From: Nocardioides luti
GTDB lineage: Bacteria > Actinomycetota > Actinomycetes > Propionibacteriales > Nocardioidaceae
DNA length: 64,000 nucleotides
Assembly (NCBI RefSeq): GCF_014212315.1
Contig: NZ_JACKXE010000001.1
Span: forward strand, 744,001 to 808,000
Reading direction: 5' to 3'
In this document: positions 50,680 through 60,174 of the stretch, in pieces
How the letters are laid out: the number at the start of each line of letters is the position of its first letter
Position numbering within the stretch: position 1 is the first letter of the stretch
Notes under the pieces: generated by a model
The model's input: the letters and a program-made list of their open reading frames with translations, nothing else
What the model was told of the DNA's origin: nothing
Database searches by the model: none
Made by a program: the position numbers and the translations under genes

Positions 50680-52187
50680 GCGGCGCCGCCCGCCGGACCT
50701 GGGCGCTCTTCGCCCTGACCTTCGTGGGCATCAGCCTCGTCCAGCTCGCGTGGGCCCTCGTCGTACCCCCCTTCCGCGGGAGCGACGAGCACGACCACGT
50801 CTTCCGGGCCGCCGCGGTGGCCCGTGGCGAGTGGCGACCCGACTTCCAGCGCGTTGAGGACGGCCGCGGCGACCTCGTGACCGTCCCCGGCGACCTCGTC
50901 ACCGCGGCCCACCCGGTCTGCGCGGCGCTCCCCTACACCGGTCCCGACGACTGCAGTGCCTCGCGCACCCTGGCGGACGGCCAGGTGCAGGTCGGCAGCG
51001 CCGCCGCGCGCTACCACCCGGCGTTCTACTGGGTGGTCGGCACCGCGGCCCGGCCGTGGCACGGTGCCGAGGCCGTCTACGCGATGCGGGCCGCCACGGC
51101 CGCCCTCTGCGCGGCGCTGGTCGCCCTGACGCTGGTCACGCTCCGACGCAGCGCCACCACCGTGTGGCCGGGGGCGGCGCTGCTCGTCGTGCTGACCCCC
51201 GTGACGACGTACTCCATGAGCATCGTCGCGGCGAACGGGGTCGAGATGGCCGCCGGCGCCCTGTTGTGGGCGGCGCTGCTCGGCGTCTCGCGACGGCGGG
51301 GCGCGCAGGACGTGCGCTGGTTCGGACCGGCACTCCTGGGGGCCTGCCTCCTGGTCACGCTGCGCAGCCTCGGCCCCCTCTGGTTCGTCCTGATCCTGCT
51401 CGCCGCAGCACTCGCCGTCGGACGCTCCGCCTGGTGGTCCGCACTCGTCGACCTCGGCCGCACGCGGCTCCTGGCCGGCGGCCTGCTGCTCGGCGCGTGC
51501 CTCGCGGGCGGCGTCGCGTGGACGATGACGTCCGGCACCAACCAGCCCGCGGCCACGGACTCCTTCACCGGCTCCCCGTGGCCGGGCATCGTCGAGCAGC
51601 CCGTGGTCTGGGTGCTGCAGACCGTCGCCGCCTTCCCGGCCCGCGACGACTCCGCCTCGCCGATCGTCTACGCGCTGGGGCTCATCCTGTTCTGGGCACT
51701 GCTCGCAGCGGGCTGGCGCACCTCCGACGGGCGCGGCCGGCTCGCCGCCGGGCTCGTGGTCCTCGCGTCGGTGCTGCTGCCGCTGGCGATCACGGTGCTG
51801 ACCTTCGCGAGCGTGGGCTTCGCGTGGCAGGGCAGGTACGGCTGGCCGCTCGCCCTCGGGGTCCTGCTGCTGGCGGGACGGGCACTCGACGGCGCCGCCA
51901 CGCAGCCGTCCCGACGTGTCGGCCTGGTGCTGGTCGCCGCCGTGGCCGCGGTCCTGGCGACGGCGACGGCGGTCGGCCAGCTCGGGGTGCTGCACGGCGA
52001 GCTCGTCACCAGCCCGCTCGCGACCGACCCGGCCTGGCTCCGTCCGTCCGGCGCCCTGGTCGTGCTCCTCACCGCGCTCGGCTGCGGCCTCGTCGCGCTG
52101 GCCGCCGTCAACAGGCGCGACGAGCCCGCGGAGGCGGCCACGACGATGCCCACCCGTCGTACGTCTGCCAGTAGCCTCTCCCGGTGA
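50676..52187 (+). CDS. DUF2142 multi-pass membrane protein
   Basis: A 503-residue integral membrane protein with about 12 helices. DUF2142 features are the PPFRGSDEHDHVFRAAAVARGEW segment after helix 1 (with acidic DEHDH) and the large extracytoplasmic loop ALPYTGPDDCSASRTL. Members are GT-C-like and occur in surface-glycan clusters, so this could transfer sugar from a lipid carrier on the outer face. The ATG overlaps the GT2 stop (ATGA). Confidence 0.88.
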   Translation: MSGAARRTWALFALTFVGISLVQLAWALVVPPFRGSDEHDHVFRAAAVARGEWRPDFQRVEDGRGDLVTVPGDLVTAAHPVCAALPYTGPDDCSASRTLADGQVQVGSAAARYHPAFYWVVGTAARPWHGAEAVYAMRAATAALCAALVALTLVTLRRSATTVWPGAALLVVLTPVTTYSMSIVAANGVEMAAGALLWAALLGVSRRRGAQDVRWFGPALLGACLLVTLRSLGPLWFVLILLAAALAVGRSAWWSALVDLGRTRLLAGGLLLGACLAGGVAWTMTSGTNQPAATDSFTGSPWPGIVEQPVVWVLQTVAAFPARDDSASPIVYALGLILFWALLAAGWRTSDGRGRLAAGLVVLASVLLPLAITVLTFASVGFAWQGRYGWPLALGVLLLAGRALDGAATQPSRRVGLVLVAAVAAVLATATAVGQLGVLHGELVTSPLATDPAWLRPSGALVVLLTALGCGLVALAAVNRRDEPAEAATTMPTRRTSASSLSR

Positions 52188-52813
52188 ACTGGCTCGACGA
52201 CCACTGGCTCGACCTCCTCGGCTGGGGCGGCAGCGCGCTGCTCGTCTTCTCCCTGCTGCAGGCCCGGGTGCTGCGGTTCCGCACCCTCAACCTCGTCGCC
52301 TGCCTGATCCTGCTGGTCTTCAACGCCCTGCTCGACATCTGGCCGATGGTCGGCATGAACCTCGTCCTCGCCGCGATCAACATCTGGTTCATCGTGAAGC
52401 TGCTCGGCGAGCGGCACGACGACGCGGCCTTCGAGGTGCTCGAGGTCGGCCCGGGCGACGAGTACCTCCGCCACGTGCTGCGCGTGCACGGCGCCGACAT
52501 CCTGCGCTTCCAGCCCGACTTCGTCTGGGACCCGGCCGACGAGGGCGGGCACGCCTTCGTCGTGCTCAAGGGCGACGAGACGGTCGGCGTGGTGCTGCTC
52601 CACGCCGACGGCGAGGTGGCGCGGGTGCGGCTGGACTACGTGACGCCGCGCTTCCGCGACTTCTCCCCCGGCGAGTTCGTGTGGCGCCGCAGCGGCCTGC
52701 TCCAGGACAGCGGCTGCCGCAGCGTCGTGACGCCGCCCGGCATGGTCGGCGCGTACTACGACCGGCTCGGGTTCCGGCGCGAGGGCGAGTCCTACGTCCT
52801 CCGGCTCGGCTGA
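52184..52813 (+). CDS. Membrane protein with YgjV-like N-terminus and GNAT-like C-terminus
   Basis: A 209-residue protein: three hydrophobic helices (residues about 8-25, 30-50 and 53-72; LGWGGSALLVFSLLQARVLRFRTLNL resembles YgjV-type membrane domains) joined to a cytoplasmic GNAT-like acyltransferase domain. VVLKGDETVGVVLLHADGEVARVRLDYVTPRFRDFSPGEFVWRRSGLL is the core, and GAYYDRLGFRREGESYVLRL is the typical GNAT end. GTG overlaps the DUF2142 stop (GTGA). It could acylate a glycan or lipid intermediate of the cluster; that is inference. Confidence 0.75.
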   Translation: MNWLDDHWLDLLGWGGSALLVFSLLQARVLRFRTLNLVACLILLVFNALLDIWPMVGMNLVLAAINIWFIVKLLGERHDDAAFEVLEVGPGDEYLRHVLRVHGADILRFQPDFVWDPADEGGHAFVVLKGDETVGVVLLHADGEVARVRLDYVTPRFRDFSPGEFVWRRSGLLQDSGCRSVVTPPGMVGAYYDRLGFRREGESYVLRLG

Positions 52814-52918
52814 CCACCCGCCCGGTCTCCTCCGATCGGTCAGACTTTCCCCGAACGCCGTTCCCGCCGTCCCACCGGCGGTTAGCCTCCTCGGGCTCGC
52901 GCTCTCGGGAGGACCTCC

Positions 52919-55900
52919 ATGCACCAGCACCAGACCCGTCGACGCCGTACCCGGCACCTGCTCGGCGCGGTGCTCGCGACCGTGCTGGTGGTCGCGTCCG
53001 TGCCCGCCTCGGCACTCGGCTCGGCCCCGGCCCGCGGTGTCCCGGCGCCGTCGCACCTGAGCCCCTCGGGCACGGTCTCGACGCACACGCCGACGCTCTC
53101 GTGGAAGCGCGCGAAGCACGCCGAGCGCTACCAGGTGCAGGCCGACGACTCGTCCGGCTTCGCGAGTCCGCTGCTGGACGTGACCACCACCAACCGACGT
53201 CTGGTCCCGACCGTGGCCCTGCCGACCGGCACGGTCCGCTGGCGGGTCCGCGCCGTCGCGTCCTCGGGTCGCGCCAGCGGCTGGCGCTCCGCGTCCTTCA
53301 AGGTGTCGGAGACGGCGGCGCCCGCACCGATCGCGCCGGTCGAGGGCGCCGCGCTGCCGCAGCCCGCCAAGCCGGCCCTGCTCTCGTGGGCGCCGGTGCG
53401 GGGCGCGACCGGGTACGACGTGGAGATCGACTCGGACGGGGACTGGGTGGACGCCACGGCGTACTCCTCCCCCGGCCCGGAGCTCCAGGTCCCCGTGCCC
53501 CAGGCACCCCAGCAGTGGTCCTGGCGGGTGCGCGCCGAGCTCGGCGGCGGCAACGTCTCGCTGTGGAGCGCCGGGTCGACGTACGAGATCCTGCCCCTCG
53601 ATGCCGTGCGGATCGACCCGTCGATGAGCACCACGACCCTCACCGACGTGGCGCTCAAGTGGCTGCCCGTGCCCGGCGCCACGAGGTACGAGCTGCAGGT
53701 CGGGCTCGACCGCGACTTCACGCAGCCGGTGGAGACGAGGACCGTGACCGGCACCCGCTACTCGCCGCCCACGACCTACGACAACGACCAGTACTTCTGG
53801 CGGGTCCGCGCGATCGACCCCGCCGGCACCAAGGCGCCGTGGCCGGCCGAGCCGTTCCAGGTGCAGCGCAACTGGCCCGAGCGGCCGCAGCTGCTCTACC
53901 CCCCGGACAGCGTCGCGCCCGCGGTCTCGGACGACTTCTACTACCAGTGGACGCCGGTGCCGCACGCGAGCTCCTACCAGCTGCGCGTCGGGACCGACCC
54001 GAACTTCTCGCCGGGAACCTTTGAGGTCTGCGCCACCGCGCAGACGACGTACACGGCTGGCTACCGGGGCGACCGGTGCATGCCGGGCCAAGGACAGACG
54101 TACTACTGGGAGGTGCGCGCCCTCGACGCACCGCGCAACGCGCCGGTCGAGGGCATCTACTCCGAGATCCACCGCTTCGCCTACGACTCCGGCAAGGTCA
54201 GGCAGGTCGCTCCCACCGAGGGCGCCGCGGTCGCGACGCCGGCACTGCGTTGGGAGGCGGCGACGGACGCGGTCGCGTACTACGTGGAGGTCAAGAACGC
54301 GGTGAGCACCGTGGTGGCGAAGACCACTACGAACTCGCTCAGCTGGACCCCCGAGGGCAAGGCACTCGACGCCACCAAGGGACCGTTCAGCTGGACCGTG
54401 CAGTCGATCGACGACAACGGCTCCTACAGCCCGCTCTACTCCGGCTCGACGTTCTCCCTCGCCGGCGCCCCGCCCACCAGCGGCGCAGCGCCCTTGACGC
54501 CCCTGGTCGGTCCGGACGGCGAGTCCAGCCTGCGCTTCCCGTGCCTGACGTGGGAGCCGATGGACGGGGCGACCTCCTACCGGCTCCGCCTCAAGGTGCA
54601 CGGCGCCGACTACTGGGACCCCGCCACCACCTCGCGCATCAACACGGCCTCCTACGCGTACCCCTCCGCGACCGACACCGGCGACCACTACCTGAGCGCC
54701 GGGTCCTACGACTGGCAGGTGCAGGCGTACGGTGCGAACGGGGCACTGCTGAGCACCGGGCCGATCGGCACGTTCACAATCGCCGAGCTCGGTGCTGTCA
54801 CGGGCCAACGCATCGCACTCGATGGGCTCGCCCTCGACTCCGGCGCCGCGTGCAACGCCGCGTTGCCGGCCACCGTCACGGACGACTTCATCTGCACAGG
54901 AGTGCCTGCGACGCCTGTTCTCGACTGGACGCCGGTGGCGGGTGCAGGGTTCTACATGGTCTACCTGGCCAACGACCGGGAGCTCACCAACCGGGTCTAC
55001 GGCGACACGATCCACGCGACCGCCGGAAGTCGTTGGACACCGCGGTCATTGATGGATCCGTCTCAGCTGGCCGACAACCAGGCGGGCCAGTCGTACTACT
55101 GGATCATCCGACCGTGCAAGACCGAGAGCGTCTGTGCACCGGACCCCATCTCCACCCACGCGGCGGCGACCAACGCCTTCCGCAAGATCTCCCCGTCTCC
55201 AGAACTGGTGGCACCGGGAGCCAACCCGTCGAACACCTGCACCGACACGACCACGGTCAGCGGTGCCGTGTGCTCCGACGACATCGCGCTGTCCTGGGCG
55301 GATTACTACGACACGAATCAGAAGACGTCCTACCCGCCTGCACAATCGGGCGCACCCACGTCCTCCCAGACGGCGCAGCGGTACCTGGTGCAGGTCGCCA
55401 CGTCCGACACGTTCACCACGCTGGTGGACTCTCGCGAAGTCGACCAGACGACCTACACCGCCTTCGACAGGACCTGGCCCGAAGGGCTCCTCTACTGGCG
55501 GGTCCAGGCCATCGACGACGAGGACAACCACCTCAAGTGGAGCGCTCCTGCGACCTTCACGAAGCAGTCCGACGTGGTGACCCTGACCCGGCCGACCGCC
55601 GGCGCCAAGGTCGGCGGCTCGTCGCCGTTCGTGTGGGAGGCCCATGACGGGGCGGCGAGCTACCAGCTCGAGGTCTACCGCGGGGACGACGCCACGTTCT
55701 CGCCCGCCAACAAGGTGCTGGGCGTGACGACGAAGCTGGTCGCCTACAACTGGTCGCGGTTCCTGCCCGCCGCCACCTCGGCCTACCGCTGGCGGGTGCG
55801 CTGGACCGACGCCGGCGGGCACGTCGGCGCCTGGGCCGACAGCGGCCGGTTCTTCGTCCAGCGCGGCGGGGTCGGGCTGGCGTCGCCGAAGAAGGGCGCG

Positions 55901-56140
55901 ACCGTCCGCGGCGACGAGGCGCTGTTCAAGTGGCAGAGCACCCCGTCCGCGTCGTCGTACCGCGTGGACCTGCGCAACAGGACGACCGGCAGCAGCCTCT
56001 GGGTGCAGACCCCCGGGCTGTCGTGGGCGCCGACCAGCACCCTCGACAAGGGCCGCTGGACGTGGCAGGTCACGGCCTACGACCCCAGCGGCGGGTCGCT
56101 CGGCACCAGCGCGAAGCGCGGGTTCCGGGTGAAGAGGTGA
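52919..56140 (+). CDS. Large secreted FN3-like repeat protein
   Basis: A 1073-residue secreted protein with an N-terminal Arg-rich signal peptide (MHQHQTRRRR..., hydrophobic core, ends about residue 38). It carries about ten tandem FN3-like modules, each with a Trp-rich pattern (LSWxxxxxAxxYxVxV... and W-x-VRA near the end: WRVRAVA, WRVRAEL, WRVRAID, WEVRALD, WRVQAID, WQVTAYD). There is no LPXTG or catalytic motif. The start has GGAGG 6 nt upstream. It is probably a surface or matrix adhesin placed after a glycan cluster. The segment around 54.8-55.5 kb has unusual codon use and extra cysteines. Confidence 0.85.
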   Translation: MHQHQTRRRRTRHLLGAVLATVLVVASVPASALGSAPARGVPAPSHLSPSGTVSTHTPTLSWKRAKHAERYQVQADDSSGFASPLLDVTTTNRRLVPTVALPTGTVRWRVRAVASSGRASGWRSASFKVSETAAPAPIAPVEGAALPQPAKPALLSWAPVRGATGYDVEIDSDGDWVDATAYSSPGPELQVPVPQAPQQWSWRVRAELGGGNVSLWSAGSTYEILPLDAVRIDPSMSTTTLTDVALKWLPVPGATRYELQVGLDRDFTQPVETRTVTGTRYSPPTTYDNDQYFWRVRAIDPAGTKAPWPAEPFQVQRNWPERPQLLYPPDSVAPAVSDDFYYQWTPVPHASSYQLRVGTDPNFSPGTFEVCATAQTTYTAGYRGDRCMPGQGQTYYWEVRALDAPRNAPVEGIYSEIHRFAYDSGKVRQVAPTEGAAVATPALRWEAATDAVAYYVEVKNAVSTVVAKTTTNSLSWTPEGKALDATKGPFSWTVQSIDDNGSYSPLYSGSTFSLAGAPPTSGAAPLTPLVGPDGESSLRFPCLTWEPMDGATSYRLRLKVHGADYWDPATTSRINTASYAYPSATDTGDHYLSAGSYDWQVQAYGANGALLSTGPIGTFTIAELGAVTGQRIALDGLALDSGAACNAALPATVTDDFICTGVPATPVLDWTPVAGAGFYMVYLANDRELTNRVYGDTIHATAGSRWTPRSLMDPSQLADNQAGQSYYWIIRPCKTESVCAPDPISTHAAATNAFRKISPSPELVAPGANPSNTCTDTTTVSGAVCSDDIALSWADYYDTNQKTSYPPAQSGAPTSSQTAQRYLVQVATSDTFTTLVDSREVDQTTYTAFDRTWPEGLLYWRVQAIDDEDNHLKWSAPATFTKQSDVVTLTRPTAGAKVGGSSPFVWEAHDGAASYQLEVYRGDDATFSPANKVLGVTTKLVAYNWSRFLPAATSAYRWRVRWTDAGGHVGAWADSGRFFVQRGGVGLASPKKGATVRGDEALFKWQSTPSASSYRVDLRNRTTGSSLWVQTPGLSWAPTSTLDKGRWTWQVTAYDPSGGSLGTSAKRGFRVKR

Positions 56141-56150
56141 GCGGCGCGGC

Positions 56151-57179
56151 CTAGCGGGCCGACGCCGCCACCCAGCGGTCCAGCAGCGCGGTCGCCGCAC
56201 CCGAGTCGATCGCGTCGCGCGCCTTCGCCATCCCGGCGGCGAGAGCCTCGTCGGGGGTGCCGGGCGCGTCGTCGTACACCGCGAGCGCCGCTCCCGCGTT
56301 GAGGAGTACGGCGTCCCGCACCGCGCCCTGCTCCCCCTCGAGCAGCCGGCGGACGACCGCGGCGTTGTGCGCCGCGTCCCCGCCGCGCAGGTCCTCGGTC
56401 GTGCTGAGGGCGATCCCGTGGTCACGTGGGTCGACGGCGGCGGTGGTGACCTCGCCGTCGCGGACGATCCACACCGAGGAGGTCGTGGTCGTGGTGAGCT
56501 CGTCGAGCCCGTCGTCCCCGCGGAAGACCCAGGCCGAGACGCCCCGGCGGGCGAAGACGCCGGCCATCACCGGCGCGAGCCGGGCGTCGGCGCAGCCGAT
56601 CGCCTGGGCCGCGGGGCGGGTCGGGTTGGTGAGCGGGCCGAGCAGGTTGAAGGACGTGGCGATCCCGAGCTCGCGGCGCGGGACGGCCGCGTGCCGCATC
56701 GCCGGGTGGAAGGCGGCCGAGAAGCAGAAGGTGATGCCGGCCTCGGTCGCGACCTCGGCGACCCGCGCCACGGGCAGGTCCAGCCGGATGCCCAGCGCCT
56801 CGAGCACGTCGGCCGAGCCGGACTGCGAGGAGGCCGAGCGGTTGCCGTGCTTGGCGACCAGGGCGCCCGCGCCCGCGGCGACGATCGCCGACATCGTGGA
56901 GATGTTGACCGACATCGACCGGTCCCCACCGGTGCCGACGACGTCGAGGAGCCGGCCGGGCACGGAGATCGGGGTGGCGCGCGCGAGCATCTCGTCGGCG
57001 AGGCCGAGGACCTCGTCGATGGTCTCGCCCTTGGCACGCAGCGCGACGGCGAAGCCGGCGATCTGGCTCGGGGTGGCTTGGCCCTCGAGGATCTCGCGCA
57101 TGATCCAGGTGGTCTCGTCGGCGCCGAGGTCCCGGCCGGCGACCAGCGCGGTGAGGACGTCGGGCCAGGTGTGGCCCAT
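56151..57179 (-). CDS. trpD: Anthranilate phosphoribosyltransferase
   Basis: A 342-residue TrpD, which joins anthranilate and PRPP in tryptophan synthesis. The PRPP/Mg motifs [15 protein letters not shown] and the [21 protein letters not shown] anthranilate region are intact; GPLTNPTRP follows. ATG 57179 overlaps the receiver-like gene's TGA by one base (TGATG). trpD beside cytochrome oxidase/bc1 genes is also found in mycobacteria. No other trp gene is present. Confidence 0.96.
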   Translation of the reverse strand: MGHTWPDVLTALVAGRDLGADETTWIMREILEGQATPSQIAGFAVALRAKGETIDEVLGLADEMLARATPISVPGRLLDVVGTGGDRSMSVNISTMSAIVAAGAGALVAKHGNRSASSQSGSADVLEALGIRLDLPVARVAEVATEAGITFCFSAAFHPAMRHAAVPRRELGIATSFNLLGPLTNPTRPAAQAIGCADARLAPVMAGVFARRGVSAWVFRGDDGLDELTTTTTSSVWIVRDGEVTTAAVDPRDHGIALSTTEDLRGGDAAHNAAVVRRLLEGEQGAVRDAVLLNAGAALAVYDDAPGTPDEALAAGMAKARDAIDSGAATALLDRWVAASAR

Positions 57180-57598
57180 CAGGTCGCGGCGGGGACGCGC
57201 GCCCGGAGCAGCGCGACCGCGGACTCGGCCAGCTGGATCGGGTCGAGCGGGTGCGGCACCGCCGCCTCGGCCCTCGACCAGGTCGCGAGCCACGCGTCCT
57301 GGGGGCGGCCGGTCAGCACCAGCACCGGCGGGCACTGGTAGATCTCGTCCTTGAGCTGCTTGGCGATGCCGAGGCCACCGGCCGGGACGGCCTCGCCGTC
57401 GAGGATCACCAGGTCGATGTGGCCGGCGTCCATGTTCTGGATGACGACGGGCTCGGTGGCGACCTCGACGTACTCGAGCTCGGGCAGGTCGGGGTGCGGC
57501 CGACGGCCGAGGGCGAGGATCACCTGCTGGCGGGTGTTCACGTCGTCGCTGTAGACGAGCACCTTGAGCGGGGCGGTCTTCGAGGAGGAGGCGTTCAC
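57179..57598 (-). CDS. Atypical response-regulator receiver protein
   Basis: A 139-residue single-domain receiver: [20 protein letters not shown] at the N-terminus, [21 protein letters not shown] with the central Asp, then [12 protein letters not shown] and [10 protein letters not shown]. The acidic pair and phospho-acceptor region exist, but the usual Lys-Pro is replaced by His-Pro (VPHP), so phosphorylation may be altered. There is no output domain. It is leaderless by TAGCAT (57606-57611) 7 nt before the GTG. It is coupled to trpD and sits beside cytochrome oxidase genes; partner unknown. Confidence 0.8.
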   Translation of the reverse strand: MNASSSKTAPLKVLVYSDDVNTRQQVILALGRRPHPDLPELEYVEVATEPVVIQNMDAGHIDLVILDGEAVPAGGLGIAKQLKDEIYQCPPVLVLTGRPQDAWLATWSRAEAAVPHPLDPIQLAESAVALLRARVPAAT

Positions 57599-57605
57599 GG
57601 CCGCG

Positions 57606-57611
57606 ATGCTA
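57606..57611 (-). promoter_or_regulatory. -10 element for receiver-trpD operon
   Basis: TAGCAT on the minus strand, 7 nt before the GTG at 57598. Confidence 0.45.
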
Positions 57612-58520
57612 CCCGTCGCGACCGGCGACGCGCTGGCGCGCCTCCATCAGGTCCAGCCGGCGGTCCTCGCGCTCGGCCTCGCGCATCGACGAGCGCACCC
57701 ACTGCGTGAACAGCACGGCGAAGAACACCAGCCCGATCAGGTCACCGGTCCCCCACAGGATCCCGCCGGCGAGGTGCTGGTCGTCGTAGGGGTCGGGCAG
57801 CCACGCACCCATCGGCCCGTCGTGCAGGGACGGGTACCAGTCGTGCCCGATCAGCTCGCTCTGCCCCATGATCGTCACGCCGAGGAACGCGTGGAACGGC
57901 AGCGTCAGCACGACCAGCATCATCCGGGCCGGGTAGCCCACCCGCCCGGGCACCGGGTCGATCCCCATCAGCGGCCAGAAGAACAGCGCCCCGACCATGA
58001 CCAGGTGCACGTGCATCGCCTCGTGGACGTACGCCGAGTGCAGCGACGCGTCGTACCAGCCGGAGAAGTAGAGCGCCCACGGCGAGACGACGTACAGCAG
58101 CAGCGTCAGCGGGGGGAACGACAGCACCCGCGCGACCCGCGAGTGCAGCACCGCCAGCAGCCAGCGGCGCGGTCCGGGCGGCAGGGTGCGCAGCGCCAGC
58201 GTCACCGGGGCCCCGAGCGCCAGGGCGAGCGGCACCAGCATCGACAGGATCATGTGCTGGACCATGTGCACGCTCAGCAGGGTGAGGTCGTAGGTGCCGA
58301 GCCCCGAGGCCGTGGCGAGGTAGAACGAGCCCATCCCGACGACCACGAACGCGACCGTCCGACCGACCGGCCAGTGGTCGCCGCGACGCCGCAGCGCCCG
58401 CACCCCGAGCAGGTAGAGACCGGCCGCCCAGACCGTCACGACGAACGGCACGGGCGCCAGCGACCAGGCCGTGAAGACCCGCCCGAGCGTGAACTCCGGC
58501 AGGGCCGCGGAGGCCTCCAT
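57609..58520 (-). CDS. Cytochrome c oxidase assembly protein (CtaG-like)
   Basis: A 303-residue membrane protein of the caa3-type CtaG family: seven hydrophobic helices, with His-rich HMVQHMILS and HEAMHVHLVMVGALFFWPLMG. TLPFHAFLGVTIM and the final DQHLAGGILWGTGDLIGLVFF box fit as well. It helps insert copper or assemble the oxidase. ATG 58520 is used; GTG 58547 is an alternative because TATTGT lies 7 nt before it. It is divergent from ctaE with about 100 bp between. Confidence 0.9.
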   Translation of the reverse strand: MEASAALPEFTLGRVFTAWSLAPVPFVVTVWAAGLYLLGVRALRRRGDHWPVGRTVAFVVVGMGSFYLATASGLGTYDLTLLSVHMVQHMILSMLVPLALALGAPVTLALRTLPPGPRRWLLAVLHSRVARVLSFPPLTLLLYVVSPWALYFSGWYDASLHSAYVHEAMHVHLVMVGALFFWPLMGIDPVPGRVGYPARMMLVVLTLPFHAFLGVTIMGQSELIGHDWYPSLHDGPMGAWLPDPYDDQHLAGGILWGTGDLIGLVFFAVLFTQWVRSSMREAEREDRRLDLMEARQRVAGRDG

Positions 58521-58608
58521 GACGACGTTCAGCGAGGGCCCCGGCACGGTGTGAACAATATGACCCCGAAAGTGAGGGGGTCGGGGTGCCCTCGTCGGCG
58601 GCTCACGA

Positions 58609-58614
58609 CATAAT
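58609..58614 (+). promoter_or_regulatory. -10 element for ctaE-qcrCAB
   Basis: CATAAT, 6 nt before the GTG at 58621. The transcript would start at or next to the start codon. Confidence 0.55.
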
Positions 58615-58620
58615 GATCGC

Positions 58621-59259
58621 GTGGCGACAGCAACAGCGATTCCGGCATCCCGGCTGCACGGGCACCACGACCGTCCGAGCATGGTCAGCGTGGGGACGAT
58701 CATCTGGCTCTCGAGCGAGTTGATGTTCTTCGCGGCCCTGTTCGCGTCGTACTTCACCATCCGGGCGGTGAGCCCGAGCCTGTGGGAGTCCAACACCGAG
58801 ATGTTGAACGTCCCGTTCGCCTCGGTGAACACCACGATCCTGGTGCTGAGCTCGCTCACCTGCCAGCTCGGGGTGTTCGCGGCCGAGCGCGGCCAGGTCG
58901 GCCGGACCGGCTCGATCCTCAAGATCAAGGGCTGGGGCCTGCGCGAGTGGTTCGTGCTCACCTACATCATGGGCGCGGTCTTCATCGGCGGCCAGGCCAC
59001 CGAGTACGCCGCCCTCGTGCGTGAGGGCGTCACGATCCAGGACTCGGCCTACGGCACGATGTTCTACCTCACCACCGGCTTCCACGGGATCCACGTGACC
59101 GGCGGTCTGATCGCGTTCCTGTTCGTGCTCGGACGCACGTTCCTGGCGCGCAGGTTCACCCACGAGCAGGCGGTCAGCGCGATCGTCGTCTCCTACTACT
59201 GGCACTTCGTCGACGTGGTGTGGATCGGGCTCTTCGCCACGATCTACCTCATCAAGTAG
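58621..59259 (+). CDS. ctaE: Cytochrome c oxidase subunit III
   Basis: A 212-residue subunit III with five membrane helices ([26 protein letters not shown], and [17 protein letters not shown] near the end). It is part of the aa3 oxidase in the bcc-aa3 supercomplex; the other subunits lie elsewhere. GTG 58621 is predicted leaderless with CATAAT upstream. It is first of ctaE-qcrC-qcrA-qcrB, the usual actinobacterial order. Confidence 0.96.
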   Translation: MATATAIPASRLHGHHDRPSMVSVGTIIWLSSELMFFAALFASYFTIRAVSPSLWESNTEMLNVPFASVNTTILVLSSLTCQLGVFAAERGQVGRTGSILKIKGWGLREWFVLTYIMGAVFIGGQATEYAALVREGVTIQDSAYGTMFYLTTGFHGIHVTGGLIAFLFVLGRTFLARRFTHEQAVSAIVVSYYWHFVDVVWIGLFATIYLIK

Positions 59260-59301
59260 CCCCCTCCAGACTCCACCAGTGACTCCCAGCAAGGAATCAA
59301 T

Positions 59302-60174
59302 GTGCGTCTCCTGAACCGCTCCGCAGGTCGACTCTCCCGGCACCGCCGCGGGCCGCTGGCCGGGCTGATGGTGCTGCTGCTCGGGCTCCTCCTGACCGGC
59401 GGGCTGTACGCCGCCTTCGCGCCGGCCCAGGCCGAGCAGGCCGACACGTCCGCCGACCAGGTCGCGAAGGGTCGCGAGCTGTTCCTCGTCGGCTGCGCGT
59501 TCTGCCACGGCCAGAACGGCGAGGGTGTCCTCACCGAGCGGGGCAACACCCAGCTCGGCCCGTCGCTCGTGGGTGTGGGCGCCGCCGCCGTCGACTTCCA
59601 GGTCGGCACGGGTCGCATGCCGATGGCCCAGCCCGGCGTCCAGGCGCCCCGCAAGACGGTGGCCTACTCGGACGAGGAGGTCGCCCAGCTGGCGGCGTAC
59701 GTCGCCTCGCTGGCCCCCGGCCCGGCGATCCCCGACGCCGCCGACTACAGCATCGAGGGCCTCTCGGCCGACCAGCGCGAGGAGGCCATCGTCCGCGGCG
59801 GCCAGATCTTCCTCACCAACTGCACGGCGTGCCACAACTTCGAGGGCTCCGGCGGTGCCATGCCGCGCGGTGGCTACGCGCCCAAGATCCGTGGCGTCGA
59901 GCCCAAGTACATCTACGAGGCCATGCTGACCGGCCCCCAGGCGATGGACACCTTCTCCAACGGCAACCTGTCGCCGGAGGAGAAGCGTGACGTCATCGCC
60001 TACCTCGGCTCGATCAACGAGGAGCCCGGCTACGGCGGCTTCGGTCTCGGCGGCCTCGGCCCCGTGAGCGAGGGCCTCTTCGCCTGGCTGGTGGGCCTCG
60101 GCTCGCTGGTCGGCTTCGCCGTCTGGATCGCGGCCCACACGACGCGCTCGACGAAGGAGAAGGTGGAAGCGTGA
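59302..60174 (+). CDS. qcrC: Menaquinol-cytochrome c reductase diheme cytochrome c subunit
   Basis: A 290-residue diheme cytochrome c. An N-terminal anchor (about residues 18-40) is followed by two heme c sites, CAFCH (Cys65, Cys68, His69) and CTACH (Cys174, Cys177, His178), with Met-rich axial ligand regions (GRMPM; AMDTFSNGNL). A C-terminal helix is at about 256-277. It carries electrons from the bc1 complex directly to the oxidase, replacing soluble cytochrome c. The GTG has AAGGA upstream, 42 bp after ctaE. The stop overlaps the qcrA start (GTGA). Confidence 0.97.
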   Translation: MRLLNRSAGRLSRHRRGPLAGLMVLLLGLLLTGGLYAAFAPAQAEQADTSADQVAKGRELFLVGCAFCHGQNGEGVLTERGNTQLGPSLVGVGAAAVDFQVGTGRMPMAQPGVQAPRKTVAYSDEEVAQLAAYVASLAPGPAIPDAADYSIEGLSADQREEAIVRGGQIFLTNCTACHNFEGSGGAMPRGGYAPKIRGVEPKYIYEAMLTGPQAMDTFSNGNLSPEEKRDVIAYLGSINEEPGYGGFGLGGLGPVSEGLFAWLVGLGSLVGFAVWIAAHTTRSTKEKVEA

